From Ecdyonurus torrentis (taxonomy: Eukaryota; Arthropoda; Insecta; Ephemeroptera; Heptageniidae): a stretch of DNA of 64,000 nt. Each line of letters begins with the position of its first letter. The stretch's first letter is position 1. Under the pieces are notes generated by a model. That model was not told where the DNA came from. It saw only the letters and a program-made list of their open reading frames with translations, and did no database searches. The DNA lies in NCBI GenBank assembly GCA_949318235.1, contig OX439137.1:13653291-13717290 (forward strand), read 5' to 3'. The position numbers and the translations under genes were made by a program. Below are positions 1 through 12,193 of the stretch, piece by piece.

Positions 1-84
1 CATAGATAATGAAAATGGACAAGTGTTTCATGGAAAAATACTAGGTATGCTTATAAATAACTCAATTACAGAGAGGCTTGGGGT

Positions 85-212
85 TGTACAGCTCTGGACA
101 AAAGTTTGAGAACGATTTGTATAGGCAGCCCGGGCAGCACACAACTACACGATGCTATCTTTATTAAAAACCGCAGCAGCCGATGCAGCCTTTCTTAAAC
201 TTTTGTCCAGGG
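85..212. repeat. Foldback element, Tc1-like terminus family, copy 1
   Basis: The termini are TGTACAGCTCTGGACAAAAG and its near-complement CTTTTGTCCAG. Related copies lie at 35638-35767, 38146-38269 and 44021-44148. The ends resemble Tc1/mariner inverted repeats in general form, with TA as the probable target. There is no coding capacity, so this is a non-autonomous MITE. Confidence 0.75.
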
Positions 213-288
213 GTTTAAAAAGGTATATGAGTTTATGTTTAAAATTAACATACTAAATCTTACCAATTTGACAATGTTTTTGTTGTAG

Positions 289-3200
289 AGGTGGCCCCTG
301 CTCGAATGCCTCTGGATAAGGCATCGTTGGCAGCTCAGCGTGCATCTCGAGGTGGTGGTAATGGGGGTGGCAGAGGTGTGCGTGACAGATCACCCCTTAG
401 AGATGACGAGGTTGACTGGAGAGATGATCCGTAAGTTTGTAACATATGTACAATTTCTTCTACCTGTAAAAAAAAAAAAAAAAAAAAAAAGTTCCTGGAT
501 CACACATTTCTCTCTCCTTTTTATATGAAAAAAGTTGAGTCAGTGATGACTACAGTACAAGTTATAGTATCAAAATCAGTGTTTTTGTTTGTGTTTCTTC
601 TATATCATTTAATTTGCCAACCCTCATTGTTCCCATTCTGGCAGCAATGAAAATGTACTTCAAATTAGGTAGAATCATCGTCCATTGTGGAAGCTTTACA
701 GTGTTAATTTTTATTCATTATACTTAAAGACATAGAAAACATTGAACAAAAAACATGTCTAGTATCCTAACATACCTAAATATCAATGTTAATTTGACTG
801 GAGTCATTGATTTCTAATTTATTTTCCATTTACAAAATGTCAGATGCAGGTTTAAGACGTCACAGCTTACTAGTTCACCTGCGCAAAAACAGGCAAGCTG
901 TGATGTCATAAACATGCAACTGACATTTTGTGAATGTAAAATAAATTAGAAATCAATGACTCCGGTCAAATCAACGTTGATATTTAGGTATGTTAGGATA
1001 CTGGACATGTTTTTTGTTCCAAGTGTTCTGTACCTTTAAGCTCAATAAAGTTCGCTGTGAGAAGTTTTTCTTTATCCTGTGCCTTAAACATAATGTTTAA
1101 TTTTAGATATGACTACGACTATCGCGGTGGTGGTGGAGGTAGAAGTGTAAGACCAGCTCCATCCTATAGGCAAGTATTAAATTTTAACTTTTTTTTTTAA
1201 ATTTTGTACAGCTCTAATATTATTTACCTGAAAAGAAATAAATAAAATATTTTATGATATAATCTCATTTAAAACATTTATAACAGTAGTGATAGCATTT
1301 TACTATTCTAATCTAATGGCTCAAGTGGTTCTGCAAGGAATTGAACTAAAAGTTTTTCAGACATTTTTTCTTTCTTTCCACTCACTGTCAGTGATACTTT
1401 AAGAAAAAAACAGCTCTAAGGCATAACTTTTTTTTTTATTAGAGATATGATACTTAAACTCTCATCTGACGACGTGTTACGATTGACTTTCAAATGACAT
1501 TGAAACAGTTGAAGGTCAAGTTTTGAGTGTCAGAGATAAGAGCCTTCTAAATACAACTCTTTAGTTTATAAACATTTTACAGAGAGGAGGACTACTACCC
1601 TGAGACAAGAACTATGCCTCCACCCCTAGATGAACGTACCAATGACTGTGAGATTATTGTACACAATAAGAAGCAAAGGTAAACATAGCTTGATAATTAT
1701 TTATTTTATTTCTTACAAGGTTATACATATCGCCCTTGTTGCGTCCATGCATCTTTGCTACTTTCATGCAAAGAGCGTACTTGCATTTGGCTACTTTCGA
1801 TGCTGCGCGCGCATCTGCCATAAGCTTAACATGTAAAACCAAGTGCAAGCATGCCTTTTGTGGGAATGGATAAAAATGCAAGTACGCCTTTTGTGAGTCG
1901 ACCTTGAAATGCAAGTACGCCCTTTGGATGCAACAAGGGCGATATACATATTTACATTGGTCGTTTATATTGTTATTGCATTCAGTAAAGGCATTTTAGT
2001 AAAGAAAGATCCAAACAAAAGTAATTATAATCCAAACAAAGCAGAAACACAATTTTAATTTGTGTAATTTTGAACTTTGAGTGCGTATGTTTGCTCTAAA
2101 AAACGAAAAAGGCAGTGCTGGAAAACGAAACCATGAGACGGTAAAAGTGGGAGAAAACGTCACGCCAGCAGCAAGCTAGGCCTGAGCTACCTCCCACTTT
2201 TACCGTTACGTGGTTTCCTCTTCCAGCACTTCCTTTTCCGCATTTTGAGTAAACATTTACGGTCTGTTACAAGATGTATATTATATTGGCAATAGAGGAG
2301 TTTATACAGTAATTCATCTCCTATGCTAAGAATGTTAGATCAAATGCGCACCACTTCAGCACCTGGAGAAGACTGCAAGAACTAGACACGTGATATGATT
2401 TGCAGCAAAATCACTAGTTCTTGCAGTCTTCTACAGGCACTGAAGTGATGCTCATTTGATCTAACATGCTTAGAACAGGAGATAAATTACTATATATAAG
2501 ATACTGTATGTTGGCAATACAGTATTTTATAAATTAAATGATTTATTTACTATAATTTAAACATACTCGTTTGTGTATGAATGTTATACTACAATTCTAT
2601 ACCAACTTACTGTATCATTACTGTAATAACATACTTTCTACAATTTCAGGAGTTATGCAGAAATGATTGAGCGTAAATTAAAAGGTCTAGGATTGACAGT
2701 TGATTTACTCTTCCCTAATGAAAGCATTCCAGTAACAAGAGTACTTGCTAATATCTCAAGTCGAGGAACTCTTTATGCCATAACTGTCAGCCCTCAGAAT
2801 GAAGAAATGCATTCTCTCACATTAAATATTCTACATGGCATCCCAGAAGGTAAAAATATACTTAATTAATTTGTTTTTAATTGTTCTTGTAACAAAGTAA
2901 TTAACTATACTAATTATAGAATCTTTGTGTTTAAATAATTTGCAATTAAATGTGCTCTAATTTCTCTTCTACTATTTGCTATTAAATAATATTTTAAACT
3001 TTTAAACATTTTTTATAATGTTCTTATAATGAAGACTTTTCATACTTTATTAGTGATTTTTTGCATGTATTAATTTTCAACGAAAGTAGCAATTTCTTTA
3101 TATATCTTTGTGATAATTTCTATACAAATAAAATACACACATTAAAAAAAAAAAGAAATATATGAGAATTCTGAAGCATGAAAAATATAAGAGATGGCAA

Positions 3201-5735
3201 ACATAAAAAGCAACATGCTATGCTAAATAATCACAAATGTGTGTTTAAATTATGTTGTATTTTTGGATAATTTGAAGTAAAGTTCACATTTAACCATTAC
3301 AAATTTTGCATTGAAAAATATTTCATAAAATATTCATTTGTAATAATAATGTTTCATATCAATGAAGTAAACTATAATAAACTAGACTTAATTATGAATG
3401 AGATGGATTTTGTAGTGTAATTTTAGGTTGTATATATGGCAAGGTAATACATTACAAGAATGTGACATAAAGTTGAAACCACTAGACTTGGGCGTGCTGA
3501 TTAGTTTATTGTGGTCAAAAGATGTCCTATTTGGGCACTGATTAGATATAAAATTAGGCCTTGCTTCAACATCGGAGCAAGGTGCCTTCACAATCTTATA
3601 ATGTAGTAATCTTGTCTATGGATACCTTAAAACCATGATATAAGGAGAGATGGTAGTTTCACTCCTATGCTGCGACTATTAGGGGGGGGGGGGGGGGGGC
3701 TGAAATAAATTATCGTCGTACTTACTCTTTCTCACCTGCTCTGCGAGCTTCCCATTTTGATAAGATTTTAAAATTTATCATGGGAAATTTTTGTTTTTAT
3801 TTTTTGTATTTTTTTTTTCGTAATGAAATGTTAACGTTTTTTATTATTATTATTATTATTTTTTTTACAGAACTTAAACCTAATACGTTTCTGATTATTT
3901 TGCATATACTGTAATTTTATTGTAATAATCAAATTACTAACAAAGTTGCCTAAAATGCATGTAACAAATTCAGAAAATTATGCTGTTTAATTTGATGTAA
4001 TTTTTTATTGTAAACACTTCACGTGTTAAGAAGTTACGACGGTTTTAATGGCTTTCCTCTATGCTTATGCATTGGCACTTGATCAAAATGGGAAGGCGGG
4101 AAACTCGCTAGCAGCGCTAACCCGACGAAATTCTATTACCAATCCAAATAGAAGTGCAACTACCATCTCTCCATATATCATGAATAAAACCCAAATTAAA
4201 ACCCTGTAATAATAGTATTACTATCATTAAATTGTGGTTATTAAATGATTAAATTTGAGTCTCCATAATTATTTTAATTAGTATGCACTAATAATCAGCA
4301 CCAATGTACTGCTTGCTAAATTTTACTTATTGAAAGAGCTTTTGCCATGTAATTTAGTTTTTAAAATGTTATCTCATTTGTTAATTACATGCACATATAC
4401 TTTGATTAGGTATATAAATCTTAATATTTTTTTAACATTACTTAGCCTATACCAACCAAGATGATTTTCTCCTCAATTACATGTATTTTTTTTTTTTTTT
4501 AAACAACAAAATATTCATAGTTGTTAATTCATACAATAATAATAAAATGTTTATTAGTATGTAACCATTAGTTGAGCCAATTGTACAAATTTCTGTGCTA
4601 TATTTTGTGTTTATCTTTTGCTCTCCAAGGCGTCTCTGAAGGTTAGTTGGCAATGTTGAAAATATTGCTCACACGACTTGGCAAAATATTTATGCATTAA
4701 AAGTGTATTTTGACACTGTCACAAATTTGTATCAATGAATAAGTACTTACAAATGTTAGGAAATTTGAAACAATATGATTAAAATCCATTGTTTTATAAC
4801 TTTTTAAAACATTTTAAGTACTTTTATATTTTGAAATTAAATTTGAATGATTTTGGTTGAATACTCTCACATAAATCATTTGTATGTATATATTCTCATT
4901 GTATACACCCTCATATAAAAATGAAAGAAAGAATGTTATGCATGAATAATTAAATTTTATTATATATTTTTGTTGACAGAGCATCGCAACATGCCACTAG
5001 AGCAAGCCCTAAGCCTGATCAACCGAAATTTTGAGTCTTTTGTGTCGAACGGAGGCCAAAGAACAGGAGCCAAGACTTCAGCCCCTCTTGCTGTCTCTGG
5101 TCCAGGTATAACAGTGTTTATTGTACATTTAAGTATTTGATATCAGTTAAAGAAACTTATAAACATATGCAAAAACTGATACGATTAAAAAAAAAAAAAT
5201 AATAATAATTAAAAAATTACATAATAAAGAAATGGATAGAATTACTAGCAAGGGCCTTACCACAGTAGAAGTTCTATGGAGAGGTTGAGGTCTTGCAAGG
5301 CACAGTATTTTGTTATAATAAAGTTTATAACGGAGAGCTTTCGTCATATGTTAATGACATTATCAATCATATTAACATATGATGAAAGCTCTCAGTTATA
5401 AACTTTTTTATAACAAAATACTGTGCCACGCGAAACCTCAACCTCTCCATAGAACTTCTACTATGGTAAGACCCTTGCTGGTAATTCTATCCTTTTCTGT
5501 ATTATTGATATTGATCCTAACTGCGATGTTTTTTTTTCTTTTCTTTGATAAAAAAGTACATAGACTACATAGACCGACATTGAAGTAGGCAAAGTGACTT
5601 GTTCATTTTTTATGCCACAACAACAAATTGATTTATCAATTCACTGCTTGCATTATATAACTTTTTTCACTGTTGTGAACTTCGTATTCAAAATTTTTAC
5701 TCAATGCTTTTATATTTTTTTATCATCAAGTTTAC

Positions 5736-5766
<31 letters not shown>

Positions 5767-6998
5767 AAGTACCGGTACCAAACATGTTGTGAAGGGACGT
5801 AAATATTGAAATATTTACTTTAAAATAAAACAACTGGTGACTTATATTTAATTGATGTTGCAGCTATAATCACTCCACACCCTGACAGCATTCAAGTGAT
5901 GCTCAATTTGCTTGCTCAGAATCGCTCTGTCACAGTACTTCAATATGATACTCTGCTTCGTTATCTGACCCAACGTAGAGAGCAGCAAGTGAGAGTGGAG
6001 TTGGGAGATCCCAACATGGCCCCTGCACCTCCTTTGCCAGGTATTTATTATTATTATTATTATCAGCTCTTGGTTAACAAAATTCCATTAATTCAAGACA
6101 TCAATTTTCACGCGTATGAGAATTGAAAATCTGTTTTTATATTTTTTTTATATTTAAAGGCGTAGAACTTATTGAACAAAACACTTAAAATGCATCATAA
6201 CATACCTGAAAATCAATGTTGATTTGGCCGGAGTCAGTAATTTCTAATTTATTTTCCATTCCTGAAGTGGAGAATGTGGTTTTATGATGTCACAGTTTGC
6301 TTGTTTTCCGGGCGTGAACCAGCAAGCTGTGACGATATAAAACAGCATCAGCCATTTTGTGAATGGAAAATAAATTAGAAATCAATGACTGGCCAAATCA
6401 ACATTAATTTTCAGGTATGTTAAATTTTTACCTAGCATTATACAATTAGTCTAACAGCTTATGCTCAAGAGTAATGTTTATGTATTTTTGTAAATTTTAA
6501 GTTATATGTTGTACACCATGTGTGTTTATTGAATAAAATTAATTAATTAGACAAATTTTTTGTTCAGTGTGTTCTATGCCTTTAAGTAAAAAAAAAACTA
6601 TCACTTTTAGAATCAATATGAAAGAAAAGAATAGAAATACCAGCAAGGGCCTTACCACAACAGAAGTTCTATGGAGAGGTTTAGGTCTCATATGAAAATT
6701 AAAGGTTATATATTTTTTTATTTTACTTTCAGATGAGATGCCATCCTCTTCAGTATCTAACCCTCAAGCTGAATTATTAAGAAATAGAATTTTAAATATC
6801 ATGCAGAAGAAAGGTATCACCTCCACCACCCCAGATATCGATCCCTCCTCGACCTCCAGTTGGTCTACTAATACAACTACAAGTACCCCTGGTTCATCAA
6901 CAGCACCAATACTACATGATCCAAATGTACAAAGAGCATTGGATAATCTTTTCCAGGGAGGACATCTGCTTGACAAAATTAATTCTGCTAGGAATTAA
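289..6998 (+). CDS. NCOA5: Nuclear receptor coactivator 5 (3' part)
   Basis: Seven exons are visible: 289-430, 1107-1169, 1583-1678, 2650-2849, 4980-5105, 5864-6040, 6733-6998. All join in phase and end at TAA. The 5' part lies outside the window. The product starts with an RS/RG/G-rich stretch (RDRSPLRDDEVDW, then a GGGGG run). A domain follows that begins NDCEIIVHNKKQRSYAEM and contains GLTVDLLF, a cross-exon EHRNMP and a C-terminal ALDNLFQGGHLLDKI. This is the NCOA5 anticodon-binding-like domain, related to class II aminoacyl-tRNA synthetases, of a nuclear coregulator. I see no exact LxxLL box in this part. The intron after 1169 has a GC donor (AG|GCAAGT); all others are GT-AG. Introns carry several foldback repeats. 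The gene converges on PTER. Confidence 0.93.
723..1040. repeat. Foldback MITE, TTAA-flanked family B, copy 1
   Basis: It begins TTAA|AGACATAG and ends CCT|TTAA. The long arms include ATTTCTAATTTATTTTCCAT and its complement, around a short GC-richer centre. Copies lie at 6153-6586, 36495-36763 and, decayed, 62273-62500. It sits in an NCOA5 intron. Confidence 0.8.
1723..1951. repeat. Foldback element with internal repeats
   Basis: The ends are CATATCGCCCTTGTTGC and GCAACAAGGGCGATAT. The centre holds three loose copies of an ATGCAAGTACGCC(C/T)TT unit. It lies in an NCOA5 intron. Confidence 0.7.
2077..2262. repeat. Foldback element
   Basis: Imperfect arms of about 80 bp: GGCAGTGCTGG...GGTAAAAGTGGGAG is mirrored by CTCCCACTTTTACC...CCAGCACTTCC. 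No coding capacity. Confidence 0.7.
2308..2491. repeat. Foldback element
   Basis: Arms of about 80 bp: ATCTCCTATGCTAAG...AGAAGACTGCAAGAACTAG is mirrored by CTAGTTCTTGCAGTCTTCT...CTTAGAACAGGAGAT. It lies within 50 bp of the preceding foldback. Confidence 0.75.
3636..4182. repeat. Long foldback element with poly-G run
   Basis: The ends are CATGATATAAGGAGAGATGG and CCATCTCTCCATATATCATG. Inner arms include CTTCCCATTTTGAT and ATCAAAATGGGAAG. The interior has a run of about 18 G near 3683 and a TTA microsatellite. Confidence 0.7.
5226..5500. repeat. Large near-perfect hairpin, family F
   Basis: Arms of about 130 bp meet near 5360. AGCAAGGGCCTTACCA, AGAAGTTCTATGGAGAGGTT and AAAGCTCTC are all mirrored. 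Related shorter copies are at 6620-6690, 20782-20948, 34350-34412 and, half only, 36775-36825. It lies in an NCOA5 intron. Confidence 0.8.
6153..6586. repeat. Foldback MITE family B, copy 2, with internal insertion
   Basis: It is flanked by TTAA like copy 1. The right arm is interrupted at about 6425-6550 by unrelated AT-rich sequence before the terminal TGTTCTATGCCTTTAAG. A half copy of family F lies next to it. Confidence 0.7.
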
Positions 6999-7180
6999 TT
7001 AAAAACATAATATTTTTTAATTATAAAACCTCTATTTAATAATTTATTTTGCCATATTTGTAACATAATCATTACTGGCATAAAATGTATATCTTTATTG
7101 TTTTAAGGTAATTTAAAAACTAGAAAGCTACATCTATTGTGGTATGGTACAAAATTGTAGGTAATTACATTTCATAAAAC

Positions 7181-7186
7181 AATAAA
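7181..7186 (+). terminator. NCOA5 polyadenylation signal
   Basis: A canonical AATAAA lies about 180 bases after the NCOA5 stop codon, in an AT-rich 3' region. Use of this signal is inferred. Confidence 0.5.
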
Positions 7187-7630
7187 ATACATTTAGAGGT
7201 TTTGTAGTTACAAAATATTATTATTGTGTAAAGACAGTTTTTAAGTGAAGCAAAATAACTCAAAACATATTTGTATTATTTTTGACTGGAAGTGTTAAAA
7301 AGCAAAAACATTGGTTTCCCCAGTTTGAATCCCCAGTAATACTTTTTAAAATAACTTAAATTGATGGACAATTAAAAGATTTTTTAAAATCTTTTAATTA
7401 TCAATTATCACATAGATGATTTTTTCTAATATTGATTGAAATTTTTTTATCATTGAAAAGTTAATGTAAAAATCATATAATATTATTTTTATTAATTTGA
7501 GGAAGAAACCATCATGACTGGTATATAAATTTATATTTAACATTTATGTTAAAAAATTAAATATGAATTTTTATGAAAGAAAATAGTAAAAAGATTAGAA
7601 TACGTTGATTTAAAAATCAATTAAAAATAA

Positions 7631-8160
7631 GAATTCTCTAATTTGTCGATTGGTGTAGATGCATACTACAATGAGGAAGTCTACACGAAGTTAACCCCTA
7701 GGTTTGAATACATCATTTAAAAGAGAAAAAGTAGTAGATAAACTTGGCATAGGCAATTACCTGGAAAATTGACGTTTTATTTAATATAAAAGAAGAAATA
7801 AAAAATTTCAATTCCCAACCCTTTGCCGACTATGACGTCATTTGTTTACATTCGATTTTCAATTGTCTTCTGAATTTCAAACAATCACATTGTTGAAAGG
7901 CGGCCGTTGGCCGTTAAATTTTTTGAATTTGTAGCAGTTGCATGAAATCAAGAAGACAATTGAAAATCGGATGTAAACAAATTATGTCATAGTCGGCAAA
8001 GGGTTGGGAATTGAAATTTTTTATTTCTTCTTTTATTAAATATAACGTCAATTTTGAAGGTAATTGCCTATGCCAAGTTTATCTATTACTTTTTCTCTTT
8101 CAAATGACGTATTCAAACCTAGGGGTTAACTTTGTGTAGACTTCCTCATTTAGAGAATTT
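7631..8160. repeat. 530-bp foldback element with about 240-bp arms
   Basis: The arms run from GAATTCTCTAA to TTAGAGAATTTT. They mirror AACCCCTAGGTTTGAATAC, AACTTGGCATAGGCAATTAC and CCCAACCCTTTGCCGACTAT. The centre contains CGGCCGTTGGCCG. There is no ORF. It lies in the spacer between NCOA5 and PTER. Confidence 0.8.
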
Positions 8161-9104
8161 TCACGTTTAATTAATTTTTAATTCAACAAGCTCTAATTGT
8201 TATTACTAGTCTTTCATAATATGTATTTATTTTTAATTTTTCAACATTTGTATAATGTTACTATTTTTTTTTTGACATTTATATATTAAAGCATCTAAAA
8301 GTATTTATGAAAATAAAATACTTTTGAAACACTCAATTTTGTAATGTCAGCATTTTTTTTTTTTTTTTTTTTTTTACTTTTAAGTAACAATGAACTTCAT
8401 TAATTTAAATATGTGACCATAACACATTATATTTGCATACATATTGCACATATTACTGATAAAATTAAATGAATGTAATTTTACTTAAAATATATTTCAT
8501 TTATATATAAATGATTGTCATGAAGCCTGTTTATAAAAAGTAATCAAAATAATAGTACTATATATTATATACTCTATTCTTTTCAAAGTTAAATCCAGTT
8601 GATTTTTCATTTGACATTTTGGGAGATATAATATTGTGCTATAATTTTTATTGCTATATGAATAAGACTTTGTGCTGTATATTATATACTGCTTATTACT
8701 ATGTAAAATAAACTTTATGCATAGTGGTGCATGTAGCTATAAGTAATTATAGTATCATTGAACTTTAAGATAAAGGATATTAGAAATTACACTTGAAATT
8801 TAAAAGTGGTACTGTAATAATGGTAAATATTTTTCAAAAGGAAAAAAAAAAAATATACAAAAAAATATTTAATAATAATAATAAATAAATAAAAGGAATC
8901 ACTCATTTTCTTTACTCATGATCATAATATAATAAACTACACATAATAAAATATAATAAATAGTTCAATACTATTAGTGTATTGATTGTGCATAGTTACA
9001 ATTATCTAAAAACCAAATGATCATAAATTAAACCTCGTTTTGAGGGCAGTATTTTTCTCAGTTTCAATTATTGAAATTGGAGTAACAGTTAAACTTTGTA
9101 CAGT

Positions 9105-9448
9105 ATTAAAGCCATAGACCACATAAAACAACATGTGCTTTTTAATGAATAAACACTAAATGGGATCTTCAAAACTGATGACAATTTTTATGAGAATGTT
9201 AATGTAGCCCTACGAGAGAGCGTGAAAAAACTGTAAAGTATCCAATTTGCGTGAAAATTCATGTTAATGACGTCAGAAACATGCAAAAATTAGTATGAAA
9301 ATGTTGTGCGGGTTGCATAAATCGAATATTCTGATCACTATTACGGGGCTACTGTTGGGTTTTGGGACAAACTATTGTTATTTCTGTAAATCCCATCAAG
9401 TGTTTAGTGATATAAATGCTTATGGATTTCTCTGGTCTATTCCTTTAC
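9105..9448 (+). repeat. TTAA-type dispersed repeat, family E, copy 1
   Basis: A roughly 343-bp element begins TTAA|AGCCATAGACC and ends GGTCTATTCCTTTA. It contains GACGTCA and GAGAGCGTGAAAAAACTG. A reverse-oriented copy is at 15038-15380 in PTER. The termini resemble family B (AGGCATAGAAC), which suggests the same transposase. Confidence 0.8.
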
Positions 9449-10025
9449 CGTTTTTCATTCAACAATTTTAGTCTATGATAGTAAAAATAATATATAAAAA
9501 AAGAAGAATATATTACAACTGAAAATTAAGAAAGATTATTATTCTTGCAAACTAATTGATCAAGTTTTTTTTCCATAAAAAAATGTACAGTATGTCACAA
9601 AGTTTGCAAGGATACAATTTTTTGTAGTGCAAGTTATCAATTGAACCAACACTTAATTAAATTTTAAAGTGAACCAATTCCTAATTAAATTTTTTAAGAA
9701 TTAGTAATTTTTCTACCTTGCATTTATGTGTTTATATAAATATGAAATTTGATCATTTTTATTACATTAATATAATGTTGTAATTAAAGTTTATATTAAA
9801 TAATAATATTGCTGTAAATAAATGAAGCTGTAATGCTTTTAAAGTCCAATATGCTCATCTTATCCCATTGTATAATATGCATTACAAATGCAGGGAAAAA
9901 TATCAAAATTTTCATTTTTATAGCATTTGTATAGCATCGAGTATGCGACAAATATTCACGACAACTTTAAATGTTCGTAGCCTTTTTTTTTTATAAGATG
10001 TAACAAGTCAGAATCGCAACAATAA

Positions 10026-10400
10026 TATGGTATTTGCTCACCCTTTCAATCAGGTCCTTGTTTCATTTGAGGATCTCTCAACGTGCGCCATCGTATTTCA
10101 CCGAGTTGAAACTGTGACAGCTCAGCATATTCTTAAAGATGTTCGTAAACCCTGTTTTTCATGCCCCAAACCACAAAAAAAAAAAAATAATAATAATGAT
10201 CACTGATCACCTAATGCTTTTTAAATGGAATTGCGCATTTTTTTTTTTTTTTGAGCAAGGGAACAAGTTTACGAACATTATTCTTATGTGCTCATAGAAG
10301 TTTGTTTGAAGCTGATATACCTACCAGGGGCTGAGTAATAAACTCTGAACATGAGTGCATTATTTAAAATACATTGAAACTTATTGCACTTTCAATGCTA
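10026..10400 (+). repeat. SINE-like dispersed repeat, copy 1, split by a MITE
   Basis: It begins ATATGGTATTTGCTCACCCT and carries ACCTACCAGGGGCTG and AAATACATTGAAAC near its A-rich end. It matches 30325-30690. The foldback at 10138-10279 is inserted in its middle. I see no clear tRNA-type A and B boxes. Confidence 0.6.
10138..10279. repeat. Foldback MITE family D, copy 1
   Basis: The termini are GATGTTCGTAAAC and GTTTACGAACATTATT, with CCCTGTT...GCCCCAAACCAC inside. Other copies are 33871-33992 and 43671-43788, with a decayed relative near 11840-11960. Confidence 0.75.
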
Positions 10401-10937
10401 AAAAAATATTGAAACAAAAGGTTGAGCTAATCTCATACTACAATGAAGTACCATTGTAATTATGTTCTGATTCTGTCAATTTCTAACTCTTCAAAACACC
10501 TGTATTATCTAAATATTGTAATTCTAACATAACAAAAAAGCTTTGTACCAATATCAGTGCTTTAAAATAAATAAAAAATAAAATGTTATGATATCTTAAA
10601 ACCTTTTATTTGTGTAAAGGAATGGGGGTATGCAAAAGTGGAATACTTTAATATAACATTTAATAATATATTTATTGTTCTTAAAATAGCCTCTACATTA
10701 TAACCAACAAATTTAACAAAAAAATTTGCAATTTGAGATTTGATATGAGGTCTCAATTAAATTTGAGATTCAAAGTATAAAAGTTTATCTCATTTGCATA
10801 TATTTGAGAATATAGAACTTCCTGATAAGCTCTTTTTAAAACTACACAATTGATTGTAGAATACAGTATACTGCATTATTAATTTTATTAAATTAAAATG
10901 ATTGAATTTTTTGTTTCGGTAACTATCCTTTCTCAAC

Positions 10938-11041
<104 letters not shown>

Positions 11042-11141
11042 TAGGCCTATATAATGTGTCAGGTAATGCTCACGTCACTTTCCACAATGTCTTCAATATA
11101 TGATTTTTACCCCCCTCTATCAAATCTTCTTTCTTTAGTAA

Positions 11142-12193
11142 CTACTTAGAATGATAAGTTTGAGAGATTCCAAGCCATTTCTGAGGGTTGTGTATCATGA
11201 TATGATTCACAGTTTCTTGAGGTATTCCTTTGTATAGCATTTGAGGCACCACATTGTTAAGAATATGTGAAAAACCATGTCCTCCATACTTAAGCTGCAA
11301 AAGGAAAATAAATACTTTAAATACTAAAAAACATCATTAATAAAATCATTAATATATCAGTTATGTACAGACTTTAATGTAGTATAAAAATGTATTCATT
11401 TGACTTATGGAAATACTATGTATTTTATATGGAGCATTTTAGTAATTAAAGTCTCTCTATTCAAATTAAAATTTTATATCACATATGGTGTTTGTACAAG
11501 AGATGTGAGAAAAAGAGATTATTCACTTTGGTGAGGTCAGACACGTGTAGCGTAACCTTACATGTTATTGACTAATAAAGGAACAACTGTTTTAAAGCCA
11601 ACTTTAGGCGATTTTGGTCAGATTCACTTCCGTTTCTACTTGTTACGCATGTGCAGTACGTCGAAACACAAACGGATGTGAGCGAAATTGCCTATAGTCA
11701 GCCTCAAAACAGTTGTTTCTTTATTAGTCAATAAGCATTATGTAACCTTGCAAAACCTGCCTAACCTAACCAAAATGTTACATAACTTCCATTTTTTTTG
11801 GATCTCTGGTCTGAACACACAACTGTTTGTTTATGATAAAATATATTGTAAACATATTCGTAAACCTGTTAATTTGGCCCCAAACATGCACAATCTTATT
11901 TAATTGATGGATCATATTTTATTCATGTTTTAGAGCACAAAAAGCAGGGTTTACAAACAAGCTTACTGTTACATTTCGAATAATAATAGTAGTTAGTTAA
12001 TTAATTGGACATAATAAAAATAATAAAAACATACCAATCTATGTTTTGTATGTATGTCATGAGCCATCAGAATTTTATCCTTATTTCCATCCTCCAAAAG
12101 CCATTGAATTCTGTCAATTCGCTGAGCATCCGAGGGCATGTCCATTTTTGTGTTTAACTGATAGTGGGATGTTTCTATGCCAAATAAATCATA
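11142..12193 (-). other. PTER: PTER distal alternative terminal exon pair (A)
   Basis: The penultimate exon 12193-12035 (159 nt) encodes [14 protein letters not shown]...[18 protein letters not shown]...[11 protein letters not shown]. The terminal exon 11294-11142 encodes [20 protein letters not shown] and ends near HSK. The boundaries are phase 0. The intron between them carries a family C foldback at 11565-11733. Confidence 0.85.

Noticed and set aside
4121..4140. CGACGAAATTC as a second hammerhead core
   Set aside because: No CTGATGA or pairing stems nearby.
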